The notes: a model not told the origin generated them from the sequence alone. Shown: positions 54,944 through 64,000, numbered from the stretch's first letter. The stretch: 64,000 bases of DNA from an uncultured Gellertiella sp. (GCF_963457605.1 NZ_OY735139.1:1567501-1631500), one strand, 5' to 3'. Program-made: numbers and translations.

Positions 54944-56149
54944 TCAGCCAAATACCTTCCGGCGTTCGAAACAGACGAGCATCGCCAACCCGACCGCTGC
55001 CGAGGCCGCCGCCAGCAGGGCCGTACCGGAATAGTCGCTGAAACCGGTCCCGAGTGCAAAGACAAGCGCATTGAAACCGGCGCTCATGAACATGTTGACC
55101 GAGATCAGCGAACTGCCGAGGCCGGGCCGGTCGGCGATCAGGTCCTGGAGATAGGTGATCGGGATGGTGATGATCACCGCCGCCGCAAAGCCCGAGACCG
55201 GCGTCAGGGCATAGATATGCCAGGGCGCCGAGGCATGGCCGAGGGCCACGAGATAGACCAGATAGAGGCCGGTTCCGATGGCAAGGGCTGCAACCGGGCT
55301 GATCCGCCGCTGGATGCGGCCCCAGACGACGATGAACACCACTTCCAGAGCGGCAACGATGCCGACGATCTTGCCGACATCGGCGACCGTCCCATGTGCC
55401 GCCCCGGTCATGATCAGCGGCAGCACAGTGCCGTTCATCTGCAATGTGCTGCAGATCAGCGCGATGGCCGTCACCCGGAAAAACACCGCCGGCGACAGCA
55501 CTTCCCCGAGCGCCGCGAGATGGGTGAGGTGCCGGGCCTCGGCGCGGTCGGTACCGGTCCTGTCTGGCATGAAACGATAGATCAGCAACAGGCAGGCGAG
55601 ACAGGCGCAGGCAGCGACGAGCCAGGCAGGCAGCATGCTCGAGGCATGGATGAGCAGCGCGCCGACTATGCCGGGGACCAGAACCCAGGACAAGGACAGC
55701 ATCGCCCGGACGCCGGAATTGACCGCAGCCAGTTCCTTGCGCGCCATGCCGTGCGTGGCCCCCCGGATATTGGCAAACAGCAACCCGTTCAGTGCGCCAT
55801 AGACCGGCAGCGGCAGCAGGAGCGCAAAGACGAAGACTGCCTGCGTCGGAACCATGTAGACCAGCCCGAAGCCGAGGACGCCGAAAGCCGCCGACAGCAG
55901 CATCATCGGCCGGTAGTGGCCAATGCGGTCGGCGAGATTGCCGAGCATGATCGAGGCGATGACATTGACGGTCGCAGCCGCGATGAACAGCAGCGAATAG
56001 GTCCCGTTGCCGAGCCCGAGTTCACGGATGCCAATCACCGATTGGTAGGGCGATGTCGCCGCCCCGGCAAAACCATAGGCGAAGATCGCCACCATCGACA
56101 CCGGGATTGTCGGGTTGCGATAGATTTCGGGCAGAAAGCGTTTCATCAT
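54944..56149 (-). CDS. MFS transporter, sugar efflux (Set)-like
   Basis: The 401-aa transporter has 12 predicted membrane segments in two halves, with the loop motif GNLADRIGHYRPMML between segments 2 and 3. It resembles SetA-type sugar exporters. Start MMKRFLPEIYRNP at 56149 gives a normal N-terminus. A TTG at 56191 that overlaps the M81 stop codon is possible and would add 14 residues. The transported compound may be the substrate or product of the M81/SDR pathway. Confidence 0.85.
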   Translation of the reverse strand: MMKRFLPEIYRNPTIPVSMVAIFAYGFAGAATSPYQSVIGIRELGLGNGTYSLLFIAAATVNVIASIMLGNLADRIGHYRPMMLLSAAFGVLGFGLVYMVPTQAVFVFALLLPLPVYGALNGLLFANIRGATHGMARKELAAVNSGVRAMLSLSWVLVPGIVGALLIHASSMLPAWLVAACACLACLLLIYRFMPDRTGTDRAEARHLTHLAALGEVLSPAVFFRVTAIALICSTLQMNGTVLPLIMTGAAHGTVADVGKIVGIVAALEVVFIVVWGRIQRRISPVAALAIGTGLYLVYLVALGHASAPWHIYALTPVSGFAAAVIITIPITYLQDLIADRPGLGSSLISVNMFMSAGFNALVFALGTGFSDYSGTALLAAASAAVGLAMLVCFERRKVFG

Positions 56150-56187
56150 ACTCAAATCGGGGTCAGAACCGGCAGTGGCAAGCAGTA

Positions 56188-57624
56188 TCAATCCTGCCAG
56201 CGCGCTGACAGGCGGGCATGGGGCTGAAAGTCGAAGGCCTTGTCAAAGGGGAACAGGGGGCGAAGCCGCCTGCGGTTTTCAATCGCCTCGATATGCTGGT
56301 TGACCACCCCCTCCGTCAAGGCCATCAGATTGGGATTGGCAAGTGGTGCCAGTTCCGGCGAGAGATAGCCGGACTTGACCACCAGCAGCCCGACGCCGCA
56401 CGGATCAAGGCCAAGGCGGGTGAAGTCGGAGATATCGTGATAGGGGCGACGCCGCGCCGCAAGAACCACAGTCACCCCGCAGACCCGCACCACCGCCTGC
56501 CGCATTGTCTGCCCGCCGGGATCATCAAGGATCAGGATTTCAGCATCGACATCGACCGGCCTGCTGGAGGGATCGAGCGCACCGCCGATCCGCAGCCTGA
56601 CCGAAGTGCCCCGGCCCGCCACAAAGCAGGCCTCGACGGCGGGCGGATCGGTGATCCCGGCCAGCAGCACATCCTCCATGCCGCGCGCCAGCACGGCAGA
56701 GAGCACATCCGCCCGGTCGCCGACGCCGCCACCGGTCGGATTGTCTGCACTGTCGGCGAGAATGACCGGCGAGGTCGTGGCGGCCCGGGCGAGATCGAGC
56801 ATGTCCTCAAGCGGCCCCGTCACCGGTCCAAAGCGAAAATTCTCCCGCGCCTCCCAGTAACGGCGTGCAAGCTCTTCCGCAGCACCTTTCGCCGCGTCTC
56901 TGTCATGGCCGGTGACAACGGCGGCAGCCGTGGCGCGGGGCTCATCCGCCCAGACATAGCCGACCATCAGATTGGCATCGAGAATGCCGGGTCGCGCATC
57001 GAAACCGGACAGTGCCGCATAGAGCGACCCGGCGGGCTCGTCTTCGGTCGAGGTCTTTTCCCCCGGCAGCAGCACCGGGACCGGAACCCAGGCGACACCG
57101 GGGCGCAGGCCGGTTTTCAGGCTGTCGACCAGCATTCGCCAGGCACGCAGCATGGTCTGCCTGACATCGATATGCGGCGCGGTGCGGTAGGCGGCGAAAA
57201 TGTCGAGCTGGTCGATGATTTTCTGGCTGAGATTGCCGTGCAGATCATAGCTGGCAGCAATCCGGCAATCCGGACCAACGAGTTCGCGGGCAGCGGCAAT
57301 AAAGTCGCCTTCCGCATCGTCCATACCCTCGACATTGATTGCCCCGTGCATGGCGAGATAGAGACCATCGAGCGGCAGGGTCAGACGCAGCCGGTGCAGG
57401 AAATCCGTCTTGAAATGCGCATAGGTGTCGCAGGACACCGGCCCGCCCGGCACGGCCCGGGCATGGACAAGCGGCAGCACCTCGACGCCTTCCGTCGGCA
57501 GGAAATCGAAATAGCCGGCGGCAAGCAGGCTCTCGCCTGCAAGCACCCGGAAATCACGCTCCGTCATCAGCACCGGCGAATAGGTGCTGCATTCCGTATG
57601 AAGTCCGCCGACAGCAATGCGCAT
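56188..57624 (-). CDS. M81 family metallopeptidase (MlrC-like), copy 1
   Basis: The 478-aa protein has the MlrC/DUF1485 start MRIAVGGLHTECSTYSP, the LAMHGAINVEGMDDAEGDF and SYDLHGNLSQ metal-site motifs, ADNPTGGGVGD and a late VVKSGYLSPE. MlrC cleaves linearised microcystin in sphingomonads, but most homologs are in heterotrophs with unknown substrates. It lies in an RpiR/RidA/SDR/MFS/gluconokinase cluster. A second, more distant M81 protein is encoded divergently at 60397. Confidence 0.92.
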   Translation of the reverse strand: MRIAVGGLHTECSTYSPVLMTERDFRVLAGESLLAAGYFDFLPTEGVEVLPLVHARAVPGGPVSCDTYAHFKTDFLHRLRLTLPLDGLYLAMHGAINVEGMDDAEGDFIAAARELVGPDCRIAASYDLHGNLSQKIIDQLDIFAAYRTAPHIDVRQTMLRAWRMLVDSLKTGLRPGVAWVPVPVLLPGEKTSTEDEPAGSLYAALSGFDARPGILDANLMVGYVWADEPRATAAAVVTGHDRDAAKGAAEELARRYWEARENFRFGPVTGPLEDMLDLARAATTSPVILADSADNPTGGGVGDRADVLSAVLARGMEDVLLAGITDPPAVEACFVAGRGTSVRLRIGGALDPSSRPVDVDAEILILDDPGGQTMRQAVVRVCGVTVVLAARRRPYHDISDFTRLGLDPCGVGLLVVKSGYLSPELAPLANPNLMALTEGVVNQHIEAIENRRRLRPLFPFDKAFDFQPHARLSARWQD

Positions 57625-57655
57625 GGCCCTGAAATCCTTGTGGCAAAACCCCGTT

Positions 57656-58432
57656 TCAATAAAAATCCGACTGGGAAAAGGTCCGGGCGAGTTCTGCCTG
57701 GCCTGCGGTCAGCCCGCAATCGACAGGCAGGCAGACACCGGAGATGGCGCGGCCAAGCGAACTGGCGAGAAAGCCGACGGCATGGGCGACATCGGCGGGA
57801 TCGACGACGCGCTGCAAGGGATACCAGCGCCGCGCCTCCTCGAAGACATCGGGATTGGCAGCCGCCCGCCTTTCCCAGGCCTGGGTGCGCACCGTGCCCG
57901 GTGCCACCGCATTGGAGCGGATGCCGAACTTGCCATATTCCACCGCGACCAGCCGGGTGAAATGGATAAGCCCCGCCTTGGCGGCGCTGTAGGCGGGATG
58001 GCCGAAGACCTGCAGGCCATTGACGGAGGCGATGTTGATCACCGAACCGGATGTAGCCTTCAGCGCCGCCTCGACAGCGCGGAAGCAGAGGAAGGCCGCT
58101 TCCAGATTGAGCGCCAGATCCTGCCGCCAGATGTCGGGCGTCGTGTCATGCAGACTGACGGCGCGGGCAGCACCTGCATTGTTGACCAGGGTCGTGACCT
58201 GCCCAAGCTCTGCCGCGCGGGCCGCCATCTCCTGCGTCGAGGTAACATCGGTGACGTCGCAGCCAAGCGCCATGAAACGCCCTTCCGGCCCGAGCGCCCG
58301 CGCCACCTTTTCGGCAGCACCGCCATCGATATCGACCAGCAGAACGCAATCGTGATCCTCGCCCAGCCGCGCGGCGATTGCCCGGCCGATGTCGCCGGCA
58401 GCACCGGTGACGATGGCAATGGTCTTGGTCAT
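57656..58432 (-). CDS. SDR-family oxidoreductase
   Basis: The 258-aa enzyme has TGAAGDIG (residues 9-16), NNAG and the S-Y-K triad in INIASVNGLQVFGHPAYSAAKAGL. The C-terminus GVCLPVDCGLTAG is typical. It lies 31 nt upstream of the M81 gene and 52 nt after rpiR, so it belongs to the same catabolic operon. The substrate, probably a hydroxy acid or sugar acid, is not predictable. Confidence 0.9.
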   Translation of the reverse strand: MTKTIAIVTGAAGDIGRAIAARLGEDHDCVLLVDIDGGAAEKVARALGPEGRFMALGCDVTDVTSTQEMAARAAELGQVTTLVNNAGAARAVSLHDTTPDIWRQDLALNLEAAFLCFRAVEAALKATSGSVINIASVNGLQVFGHPAYSAAKAGLIHFTRLVAVEYGKFGIRSNAVAPGTVRTQAWERRAAANPDVFEEARRWYPLQRVVDPADVAHAVGFLASSLGRAISGVCLPVDCGLTAGQAELARTFSQSDFY

Positions 58433-58484
58433 CAGGATATCGCCTCCCGGCGCAACGGCGCCTTCGTGACTGGAATGGTAGCGG

Positions 58485-59351
58485 TCAGTCGCCCAGAAGC
58501 TGGCGGTCGTCGCCGTCGCGATGGGTGACCAGCTGCTGCTTGATCTTGCGCAGCGAAACTGTCGCCTGCGGCTGGATTGCATAGGCGACAAGGCTTGCCA
58601 GCACGTCGACCGCCGCGAGATAGGCGATGCGGGTCGATGTCGGGCGGTAGATATTGACGCCCTCGGGCAGGTCGATGGCGACCACCACATCGGCGGACCT
58701 TGCCACCGGGCTGTCGCTCTGGGTAAAGGCGATGGTCGCGACCCTGCTTTCCCGCGCCAGGTTGAAGGCCCGGACCAGTTCGGCATTGCGCCCGGAAAAG
58801 GAGGAGCCGATCAGCACGTCCCTTTCGGGCTTTGCCGCCGCCGCCATCATCAATTGCATGCCATGGTCATTGCTGGCCGTTACCCGGAGGCCGAGGCGGA
58901 ACAGCCGGTTCTGCAGCTCGCTGGCCACCATCGAGGAATTGCCGCCGGAGCCGAAGGCATAGATCATCTCCGACTTTGCCAGAAGGGCTGCTGCCCGCTC
59001 CACCGCCGCAATGTCAAGCGAGCGGTGCAGCATGAACAGCGCATTCTGCGCCTTGGTGATGATATCGGTGGCGACATCGCCGGGCGTCGTGCTCTGCGGT
59101 TCCGGCTTCAGGTAGCGCACGCCGATATAGGCGGTGCGGGCAAGCTGGATCTTGAAGTCGGAAAAGCTGTCGCAGCCAAGCCGCCGGCAAAAGCGGGTCA
59201 CCGTCGGCGGCGAGACATCGGCGCGCTCGGCAAGCCCGATGATCGAGGCATTCACCGCGAATTCGAAATCGTTGAGGATGATGTCGGCGATCCGGTTTTC
59301 CGACTGGGAAAGCCGCGCCTTTTCTTCCTGCAATGTCGAAAATATGTCCAT
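58485..59351 (-). CDS. MurR/RpiR-family transcriptional regulator
   Basis: The 288-aa protein has an N-terminal RpiR helix-turn-helix (about residues 1-77, with ADVSPPTVTRFCRRLGCDSFSDFK) and a C-terminal SIS domain (about 130-255) that binds phosphosugars. RpiR proteins act as repressors or activators. It lies inside the operon it probably regulates, between the ridA-like and SDR genes. ATG 59351 is the family N-terminus. Confidence 0.92.
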   Translation of the reverse strand: MDIFSTLQEEKARLSQSENRIADIILNDFEFAVNASIIGLAERADVSPPTVTRFCRRLGCDSFSDFKIQLARTAYIGVRYLKPEPQSTTPGDVATDIITKAQNALFMLHRSLDIAAVERAAALLAKSEMIYAFGSGGNSSMVASELQNRLFRLGLRVTASNDHGMQLMMAAAAKPERDVLIGSSFSGRNAELVRAFNLARESRVATIAFTQSDSPVARSADVVVAIDLPEGVNIYRPTSTRIAYLAAVDVLASLVAYAIQPQATVSLRKIKQQLVTHRDGDDRQLLGD

Positions 59352-59386
59352 CAAACGCCCCCGCGCGTCCGCGCTTCTTGCCCCGA

Positions 59387-59776
59387 TCAGGCAGTCTTCG
59401 GCTTGTAGGCGACGCAGTCGATTTCCACTTTGCAATCGACCATCATGGCGGACTGAACGCAGGCGCGCGCCGGCGGATGCTCCCCGAAATACTGCTGGTA
59501 TATGGCGTTGAATGTCCAGAAATCGCGCGGATCGTCAAGCCACACGCCGCACCGCACCACATGTTTCGGGCCATATCCCGCCTCTTCCAGGATCGCCAGC
59601 ACATTGGCGATGGTCTTGTGGGTCTGGGCGACGATGTTGCCATCGATGATTTCGCCATTTTCCATCGCCACCTGGCCGGAAACGAACAGCCAGCCATCGG
59701 CTTCCACGGCCCGCGCAAACGGCAGCGGCTTGCCGCCGGCGCCCTTTTGAACCGTGCCGTAACGTGTGATCGACAT
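59387..59776 (-). CDS. RidA/YjgF-family protein
   Basis: The 129-aa protein has the RidA fold with FVSGQVAMENGEII, QTHKTIANVLAILEEAG and the C-terminal RACVQSAMMVDCKVEIDCVAY. The position of the RidA Arg that binds 2-aminoacrylate or imines is matched by the Arg in PPARACV. RidA enzymes hydrolyse reactive enamines, such as those made by serine dehydratases. Being first in the cluster and divergent from a D-amino-acid-enzyme operon makes that role plausible here. Confidence 0.9.
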   Translation of the reverse strand: MSITRYGTVQKGAGGKPLPFARAVEADGWLFVSGQVAMENGEIIDGNIVAQTHKTIANVLAILEEAGYGPKHVVRCGVWLDDPRDFWTFNAIYQQYFGEHPPARACVQSAMMVDCKVEIDCVAYKPKTA

Positions 59777-59860
59777 CGCCTTGCCCTTGCAAATTATTTT
59801 CGTGATAAGTTGACAACTGACCATAGAAAGCGGAATTTGACCAGCATAAATTGCCAATCA

Positions 59861-59874
59861 TGAAAAGAATTTCA
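59861..59874. promoter_or_regulatory. RpiR-like operator candidate
   Basis: TGAAA-AGAA-TTTCA is an inverted repeat with 5-bp arms just before the 59888 start, in the divergent promoter region of the RidA and NTF2-like genes. RpiR-family sites are often of GAAA/TTTC type; assignment is tentative. Confidence 0.3.
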
Positions 59875-59887
59875 ATTTGAGGCCTGC

Positions 59888-60373
59888 ATGCGCGATCCCT
59901 TCGTGAATCCCTTCCCTGCCTCGGACACGGCCCGCCACCAAATCTGGGAGATGCTGGTGGCGCGCGATATCGACGCATTCCTGGCCGCTGACTGGTCCGC
60001 CGTCGCGGGCGATTTCGTCGAGGACGGCTTCATCGGCATCGACGGACGCAAGCAGGCAAATCCCGACCGCTGGCGGCTCGCCTTTCCCGATCTGGAATCC
60101 TACCGCGAGGAGTGGCTGCGCCAGGCCCGGGATTTCGCGGGGCAGGAATTCGGCGAAGATCCGCGTTCGGCGATTTTTGCCACAACCACGCTTGAAGAGA
60201 TCGAGATCGAAGGCGAGACCGCGCTGGTGCGCAAGAAATTTGACGGCGGCATTACCAGAGCCGATGGCACGCGCGACATCATGGCCTGGCAGACACTTTA
60301 TTATTGCCGCCTGCATCAAGGCCGCTGGAAGATCAGCGGCTTTACCGGCTATCTTCCGAACCCGATGGGCTGA
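59888..60373 (+). CDS. NTF2/SnoaL-like domain protein
   Basis: The 161-aa protein has an NTF2-like pattern: an N-terminal helix pair (DIDAFLAADWSAVAGDF), DGFIGIDGRKQANPDRW, and late strands TLYYCRLHQGRWKISGFTGYLP. The fold is a small open barrel used by isomerases, hydrolases and binding proteins. It precedes the second M81 gene by 23 nt, so a pathway role is inferred. No catalytic residue can be named. Confidence 0.82.
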   Translation: MRDPFVNPFPASDTARHQIWEMLVARDIDAFLAADWSAVAGDFVEDGFIGIDGRKQANPDRWRLAFPDLESYREEWLRQARDFAGQEFGEDPRSAIFATTTLEEIEIEGETALVRKKFDGGITRADGTRDIMAWQTLYYCRLHQGRWKISGFTGYLPNPMG

Positions 60374-60396
60374 CCCCTTCAAGAAGGCTTTCCACT

Positions 60397-61872
60397 TTGC
60401 GGATCTTCACGGCAGCGCTTGCCACCGAGACAAACACCTTCTCCCCCATCTGCGTGGATCGCCGGGCGTTTGAAGCCTCTCTCTACGCGCCGCCGGGCAC
60501 CCATCCCGATACCCCGACACTCTGCACCGCGCCGATCACCGTCGGACGCAGGATCTGCGCGCAAAAAGGCTGGACGCTGATCGAGGGCACGGCTGCCTGG
60601 GCGGACCCGGCGGGGCTGGTCAACCGCCTGACCTATGAGGGATTGCGCGATGAAGTCCTCGCGCAACTGCGCGCAGCCCTTCCCGTCAATGCCGTCGTGC
60701 TCGGCCTGCATGGTGCGATGGTGGCGGCGGGCTATGAAGATACGGAAGGCGATCTTCTTTCCCGGATACGCGCCCTGGTCGGGCCCGGCGTGCCCGTGAC
60801 CGCAGAGCTTGATCCGCACAGCCATCTCACCCGTAAGCGGCTCGCCGCGGCCGATCTCTTCGTCTATTTCAAGGAATTTCCGCATACGGATTTTGTCGAT
60901 CGCGCCGAAGACCTCTGGCGCATCACCGTCGACATGCTGGAAGGCCGGGCAAAGCCGGTCATGTCGGTGTTCGACTGCCGGATGATCGACGTTTACCCGA
61001 CCTCGCGCGACCCGATGCGCGGCTTTGTCGACCGGATGATGGAGATAGAGCGCAATGACCCCGAGATATTGTCGATCTCGGTCATTCACGGCTTCATGGC
61101 GGGAGATGTGCCCGACATGGGAACGAAGATGCTCGTCGTCACCAACGACCGGCCGGAAAAGGGCGAAGCGCTTGCCCGTTCGCTGGGGCTTGAACTTTTT
61201 TCGAAACGCGGCACCTTCATCATGCCGCAAATCGACGAGATCGAGGCCGTGGAAAGGGCGATGGCGGCCACCCGGTTTCCGGTGGTGATTGCCGATGTCT
61301 GGGACAATCCCGGCGGCGGCACGGCGGGCGATGCGACGGTGGTTCTGGCCGAATTGCTGGCAAAAGGAGTGACCGGTGCTGCAGTCGGCACGATCTGGGA
61401 CCCGATGGCGGTGAAGATCTGCATGGCAGCCGGCGAAGGTGCCCGCATTCCCTTGCGCTTCGGGGCGAAATCGGCACCCGGCACCGGCCATCCCATCGAT
61501 GGTCACGTCGAGGTGGTGAAGCTTGTCGAAAATGCAGAGATGCGGTTTGGCGAGAGCTTTGCGCCCTTCGGCGATGCCGCCCATATCATCCTTGACGGGA
61601 TCAGCATCATTCTGAATTCGACCCGGGCCCAGAGCTTCGATCCGAGCCTGTTTTCCGCGCTTGGCATTGATCCCACAACGAAGAAGATCCTGGTGATCAA
61701 GTCGACCAACCACTTCTACGCCTCGTTTTCCCGCATAGCTGCCGAGATCCTCTATTGCTCGGCGGGAACGCCCTATCCGAACAATCCCGCCACCACACCC
61801 TACCGCCGCGCGCCCAGGACCATCTGGCCGATGATCCCTGATCCGCATGGCCTGGGGCAGGAGACAGAATAG
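60397..61872 (+). CDS. M81 family metallopeptidase (MlrC-like), copy 2
   Basis: The 491-aa protein has the family start RIFTAALATETNTFSP, LGLHGAMVAAGYEDTEGD and VWDNPGGGTAGD. The metal motif reads ELDPHSHLT rather than the usual DLHGNLS of copy 1, a divergent variant. The start is TTG 60397, chosen because AGAAGG lies 9 nt upstream and conserved sequence begins there; the ATG at 60304 lies inside the upstream gene. The D-amino-acid-type enzyme follows after 2 nt. Confidence 0.9.
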   Translation: MRIFTAALATETNTFSPICVDRRAFEASLYAPPGTHPDTPTLCTAPITVGRRICAQKGWTLIEGTAAWADPAGLVNRLTYEGLRDEVLAQLRAALPVNAVVLGLHGAMVAAGYEDTEGDLLSRIRALVGPGVPVTAELDPHSHLTRKRLAAADLFVYFKEFPHTDFVDRAEDLWRITVDMLEGRAKPVMSVFDCRMIDVYPTSRDPMRGFVDRMMEIERNDPEILSISVIHGFMAGDVPDMGTKMLVVTNDRPEKGEALARSLGLELFSKRGTFIMPQIDEIEAVERAMAATRFPVVIADVWDNPGGGTAGDATVVLAELLAKGVTGAAVGTIWDPMAVKICMAAGEGARIPLRFGAKSAPGTGHPIDGHVEVVKLVENAEMRFGESFAPFGDAAHIILDGISIILNSTRAQSFDPSLFSALGIDPTTKKILVIKSTNHFYASFSRIAAEILYCSAGTPYPNNPATTPYRRAPRTIWPMIPDPHGLGQETE

Positions 61873-61874
61873 CC

Positions 61875-62975
61875 ATGGCCGATAGATGCCTGCAGGAAAT
61901 CGCCAGACCCGGCGACCGGATCGAGACGCTTTCCACGCCCCGCCCCATCATTGATGAAGACAGGATGGCGGCAAATATCGCCCGCGTGCAGGCCTATATG
62001 GACCGGCACGGGCTGTCCTTCCGCCCCCATGTCAAGACCCACAAGATCCCGGCCCTTGCCACAGCACAGCTTGCCGCCGGGGCGAAAGGCATCAATTGCC
62101 AGAAGATCACCGAAGCCGAGGCCTTTGCCGATCAGGGCTTCGACGACATTCTCATCACCTTCAATATTCTCGGCCCGGCCAAGCTCCAGCGTTTGGCGGC
62201 GCTGAACGAGCGGGTCGGAACATTGAAGGTGGTCGCCGACAACACGGTGACGGTATCGGGGCTTTCCCGGCAATTCGCCACAGGCAAGCCGCTCACCGTG
62301 CTGGTCGAATGCGATACCGGTGGCGGGCGCTGCGGTGTCCAGACGTCGCAGGAGGCGGTGACGCTTGCACTGGAGATCGGGAGGGCACCGGGGCTCCGGT
62401 TCGGCGGTCTTCTGACCTATCCAAGAATTGGCGGTGCGGCTGAGGTCGAGGCCTTCCTGCTGGCAGCACTGGCAGGGCTGAGGGCGGCGAACATCCCCTG
62501 CCCCGTCGTCAGCAATGGCGGCACGCCGAGCCTCTATGATGCCCATCTCGTGTCCTCTGCCACCGAGCACCGGGCGGGCACCTATATCTACAATGACCGC
62601 GCCATGGTGCGCGCCGGCCATTGCCGCCTTGAGGATTGCGCCATGCAGGTGCTCTCAACCGTCGTCTCGCGTCCGACGGCAGACCGTGCGGTGATCGACG
62701 CCGGCTCGAAGGCACTGACTTCGGACCTGCTGGGCTTTTCCGATTATGGCCATGTGACCGATTATCCCGAGGCGGTGATCTCGGTCCTGTCGGAGGAGCA
62801 TGGCGTCATCGATCTCTCTGCCTGCGGGACACGGCGTCCCGAGATCGGCGAGCAGATCCGGATCGTGCCGAACCACACCTGCGTGATTTCGAACCTGTTC
62901 GACACCATGGTCTTTCACCGCAATGGCATCGTCACCCGCGTCGAGCCTGTCGCGGCCCGCGGACTGGTCTGGTAG
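61875..62975 (+). CDS. D-threonine aldolase / D-serine dehydratase-like PLP enzyme
   Basis: The 366-aa fold-type III enzyme has the PLP lysine segment RPHVKTHK (probably K54), a CDTGGGRCG barrel strand and the C-terminal zinc ligands in VPNHTCVISNLFD. It would cleave D-threonine-type 3-hydroxy D-amino acids or dehydrate D-serine. It is tightly coupled to the M81 gene. If it makes 2-aminoacrylate, the RidA-like protein across the divergent promoter could detoxify it. Confidence 0.88.
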   Translation: MADRCLQEIARPGDRIETLSTPRPIIDEDRMAANIARVQAYMDRHGLSFRPHVKTHKIPALATAQLAAGAKGINCQKITEAEAFADQGFDDILITFNILGPAKLQRLAALNERVGTLKVVADNTVTVSGLSRQFATGKPLTVLVECDTGGGRCGVQTSQEAVTLALEIGRAPGLRFGGLLTYPRIGGAAEVEAFLLAALAGLRAANIPCPVVSNGGTPSLYDAHLVSSATEHRAGTYIYNDRAMVRAGHCRLEDCAMQVLSTVVSRPTADRAVIDAGSKALTSDLLGFSDYGHVTDYPEAVISVLSEEHGVIDLSACGTRRPEIGEQIRIVPNHTCVISNLFDTMVFHRNGIVTRVEPVAARGLVW

Positions 62976-62989
62976 GTTTCGCCATCCTT

Positions 62990-64000
62990 TCAGGCGGTCG
63001 CGGCGGGTGCCAGTACGGCCATGTCGATATCGGTCATCTCCACCCGTCGCTCGAAGGCGATACCCTCGGCGTCAAACAGGTGGCAATCGGCAGCATCAAG
63101 CGCAGTCGCCAATGGCTCGCCAACGCGAATGCCGACGCTGCCCGCAAGCGTCGCGCAGAAATTCTCCGTCGCGGCATCGAGCGCGGCATAGGCGACCGTC
63201 TGCGCGCCCAACCGTTCGATGACGCTCGGGGTGATCGTGAGCGCGATGTCGCCCGCCCCCATCCTCACATGTTCAGGCCGGATGCCGAGCGTCAGTTCCG
63301 TGCCTTCAGCCACCGCGCGCGGCTGAACGGGAAGCAGGACCGACTGTCCCCGGCAGTCGATTTCCACCCCGGCATCGCCGGTGGCCCTGCAGGTCACCTT
63401 GAGGAAATTCATTTTCGGATTGCCGATGAAGCCCGCGACAAACAGGTTGGCGGGCTTGTGATAGAGATCGAGCGGCGCACCGATCTGGGCGATGCCGCCG
63501 GCATTCAGCACGACGATGCGGTCGGCCATGGTCATTGCCTCGACCTGGTCATGGGTGACATAGATCATCGTCGCCTTCAACCGCTGGTGCAGCTTGGCAA
63601 GTTCGATGCGCATGTCGGCGCGAAGTGCGGCGTCAAGATTGGACAGCGGCTCGTCGAACAGGAAAATCTTCGGCTCGCGGACAATCGCCCGGCCAATCGC
63701 CACGCGCTGCCGCTGTCCGCCGGAAAGCAGTCCCGGCTTCTGCTGCAACCGTTCTTCGAGATGCAGGATCCGGGCCGCACTTTCGACTTTCTCGCGCAGC
63801 CGCGCCTCGTCCATGCCCTCGACCCGCAGCGGAAAGGCGATGTTTTCAAACACCGACATGTGGGGATAGAGCGCATAGGACTGGAACACCATGGCAATGC
63901 CGCGCCGGACCGGCGGGAGGTCGTTGACCCTGACGCCATCGATGACGATATCACCGCCGGTCGCATCCTCCAGACCGGCAATCATCCGGAGCAGGGTCGA
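62990..64000 (-). CDS. ABC transporter ATP-binding protein, UgpC/MalK-type (partial)
   Basis: The gene runs off the right edge; 337 residues are visible from the end of Walker A (STLLRMIAG) to the stop. Q-loop [11 protein letters not shown], signature [15 protein letters not shown], Walker [13 protein letters not shown] and the MOI/TOBE regulatory C-terminus are present. This subclass energises sugar, glycerol-phosphate and oligopeptide-like solute uptake. It converges with the D-amino-acid enzyme across 14 nt. The permeases and binding protein should lie beyond the window. Confidence 0.92.
   Translation of the reverse strand, partial: STLLRMIAGLEDATGGDIVIDGVRVNDLPPVRRGIAMVFQSYALYPHMSVFENIAFPLRVEGMDEARLREKVESAARILHLEERLQQKPGLLSGGQRQRVAIGRAIVREPKIFLFDEPLSNLDAALRADMRIELAKLHQRLKATMIYVTHDQVEAMTMADRIVVLNAGGIAQIGAPLDLYHKPANLFVAGFIGNPKMNFLKVTCRATGDAGVEIDCRGQSVLLPVQPRAVAEGTELTLGIRPEHVRMGAGDIALTITPSVIERLGAQTVAYAALDAATENFCATLAGSVGIRVGEPLATALDAADCHLFDAEGIAFERRVEMTDIDMAVLAPAATA

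Noticed and set aside
56218-57960. 580-codon plus-strand frame over the first M81 gene
   Set aside because: Shadow of the minus-strand metallopeptidase, no domain pattern.

Overview
The window looks like chromosome or chromid DNA of a Rhizobiaceae-type alphaproteobacterium (Rhizobium/Agrobacterium relatives). The evidence is a complete PhyR-NepR-EcfG general stress response locus with an HWE histidine kinase, promoters of the EcfG type (GGAAC-N16-CGTT), an ExoP/ExoY-type exopolysaccharide (EPS) system, and the overall high GC. No rRNA, tRNA, CRISPR array or phage was seen.

Layout. 0-5 kb: stress response block. Two small stress-type genes (periplasmic PepSY-like protein and a general stress 17M-like protein) form a unit with its own EcfG-type promoter and terminator. 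Next come a small iron-permease family gene, ecfG-nepR, and the divergent phyR and HWE kinase. 5-10 kb: a DeoR regulator divergent from a polyol or glycerol-phosphate type operon (two FAD enzymes plus an FGGY kinase). 10-12 kb: a lone LysR regulator and a secreted transglutaminase-like cysteine peptidase. 12-18 kb: first EPS block (secreted small protein, unknown membrane-anchored protein, O-antigen ligase/polymerase, PPP-type phosphatase, ExoP tyrosine autokinase). 18-27 kb: a HI0933-type flavoprotein, then thiolase, 3-hydroxyacyl-CoA dehydrogenase and the four-gene branched-chain 2-oxoacid dehydrogenase (bkd) operon, ending against a convergent Lrp/AsnC regulator.

27-41.5 kb: second EPS block, visibly richer in AT than its surroundings. 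It holds a WecG/TagA-type glycosyltransferase, a Tat-signal pyruvyltransferase-like protein, a five-gene operon (polymerase, flippase, beta-propeller, pyruvyltransferase, GT2), galE, and an operon of sugar transferase, UDP-xylose synthase and UDP-glucose dehydrogenase. It closes with a complete IS630-family element. This block sits between the bkd operon and the leucine-degradation (liu) operon at 41.6-48 kb.

48-64 kb: transport and catabolism. A polyamine/opine-type ABC transporter with an SDR enzyme lies divergent from a LuxR-type regulator; its ATPase carries a 24-bp in-frame minisatellite. Next is an RpiR-regulated cluster (RidA, RpiR, SDR, M81 metallopeptidase, MFS, gluconokinase). Divergent from it are an NTF2-like protein, a second M81 metallopeptidase and a D-serine/D-threonine aldolase-fold enzyme, facing an ABC ATPase cut by the window end. 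The two M81 enzymes, the D-amino-acid enzyme and RidA are the most likely candidates for an undescribed catabolic system.
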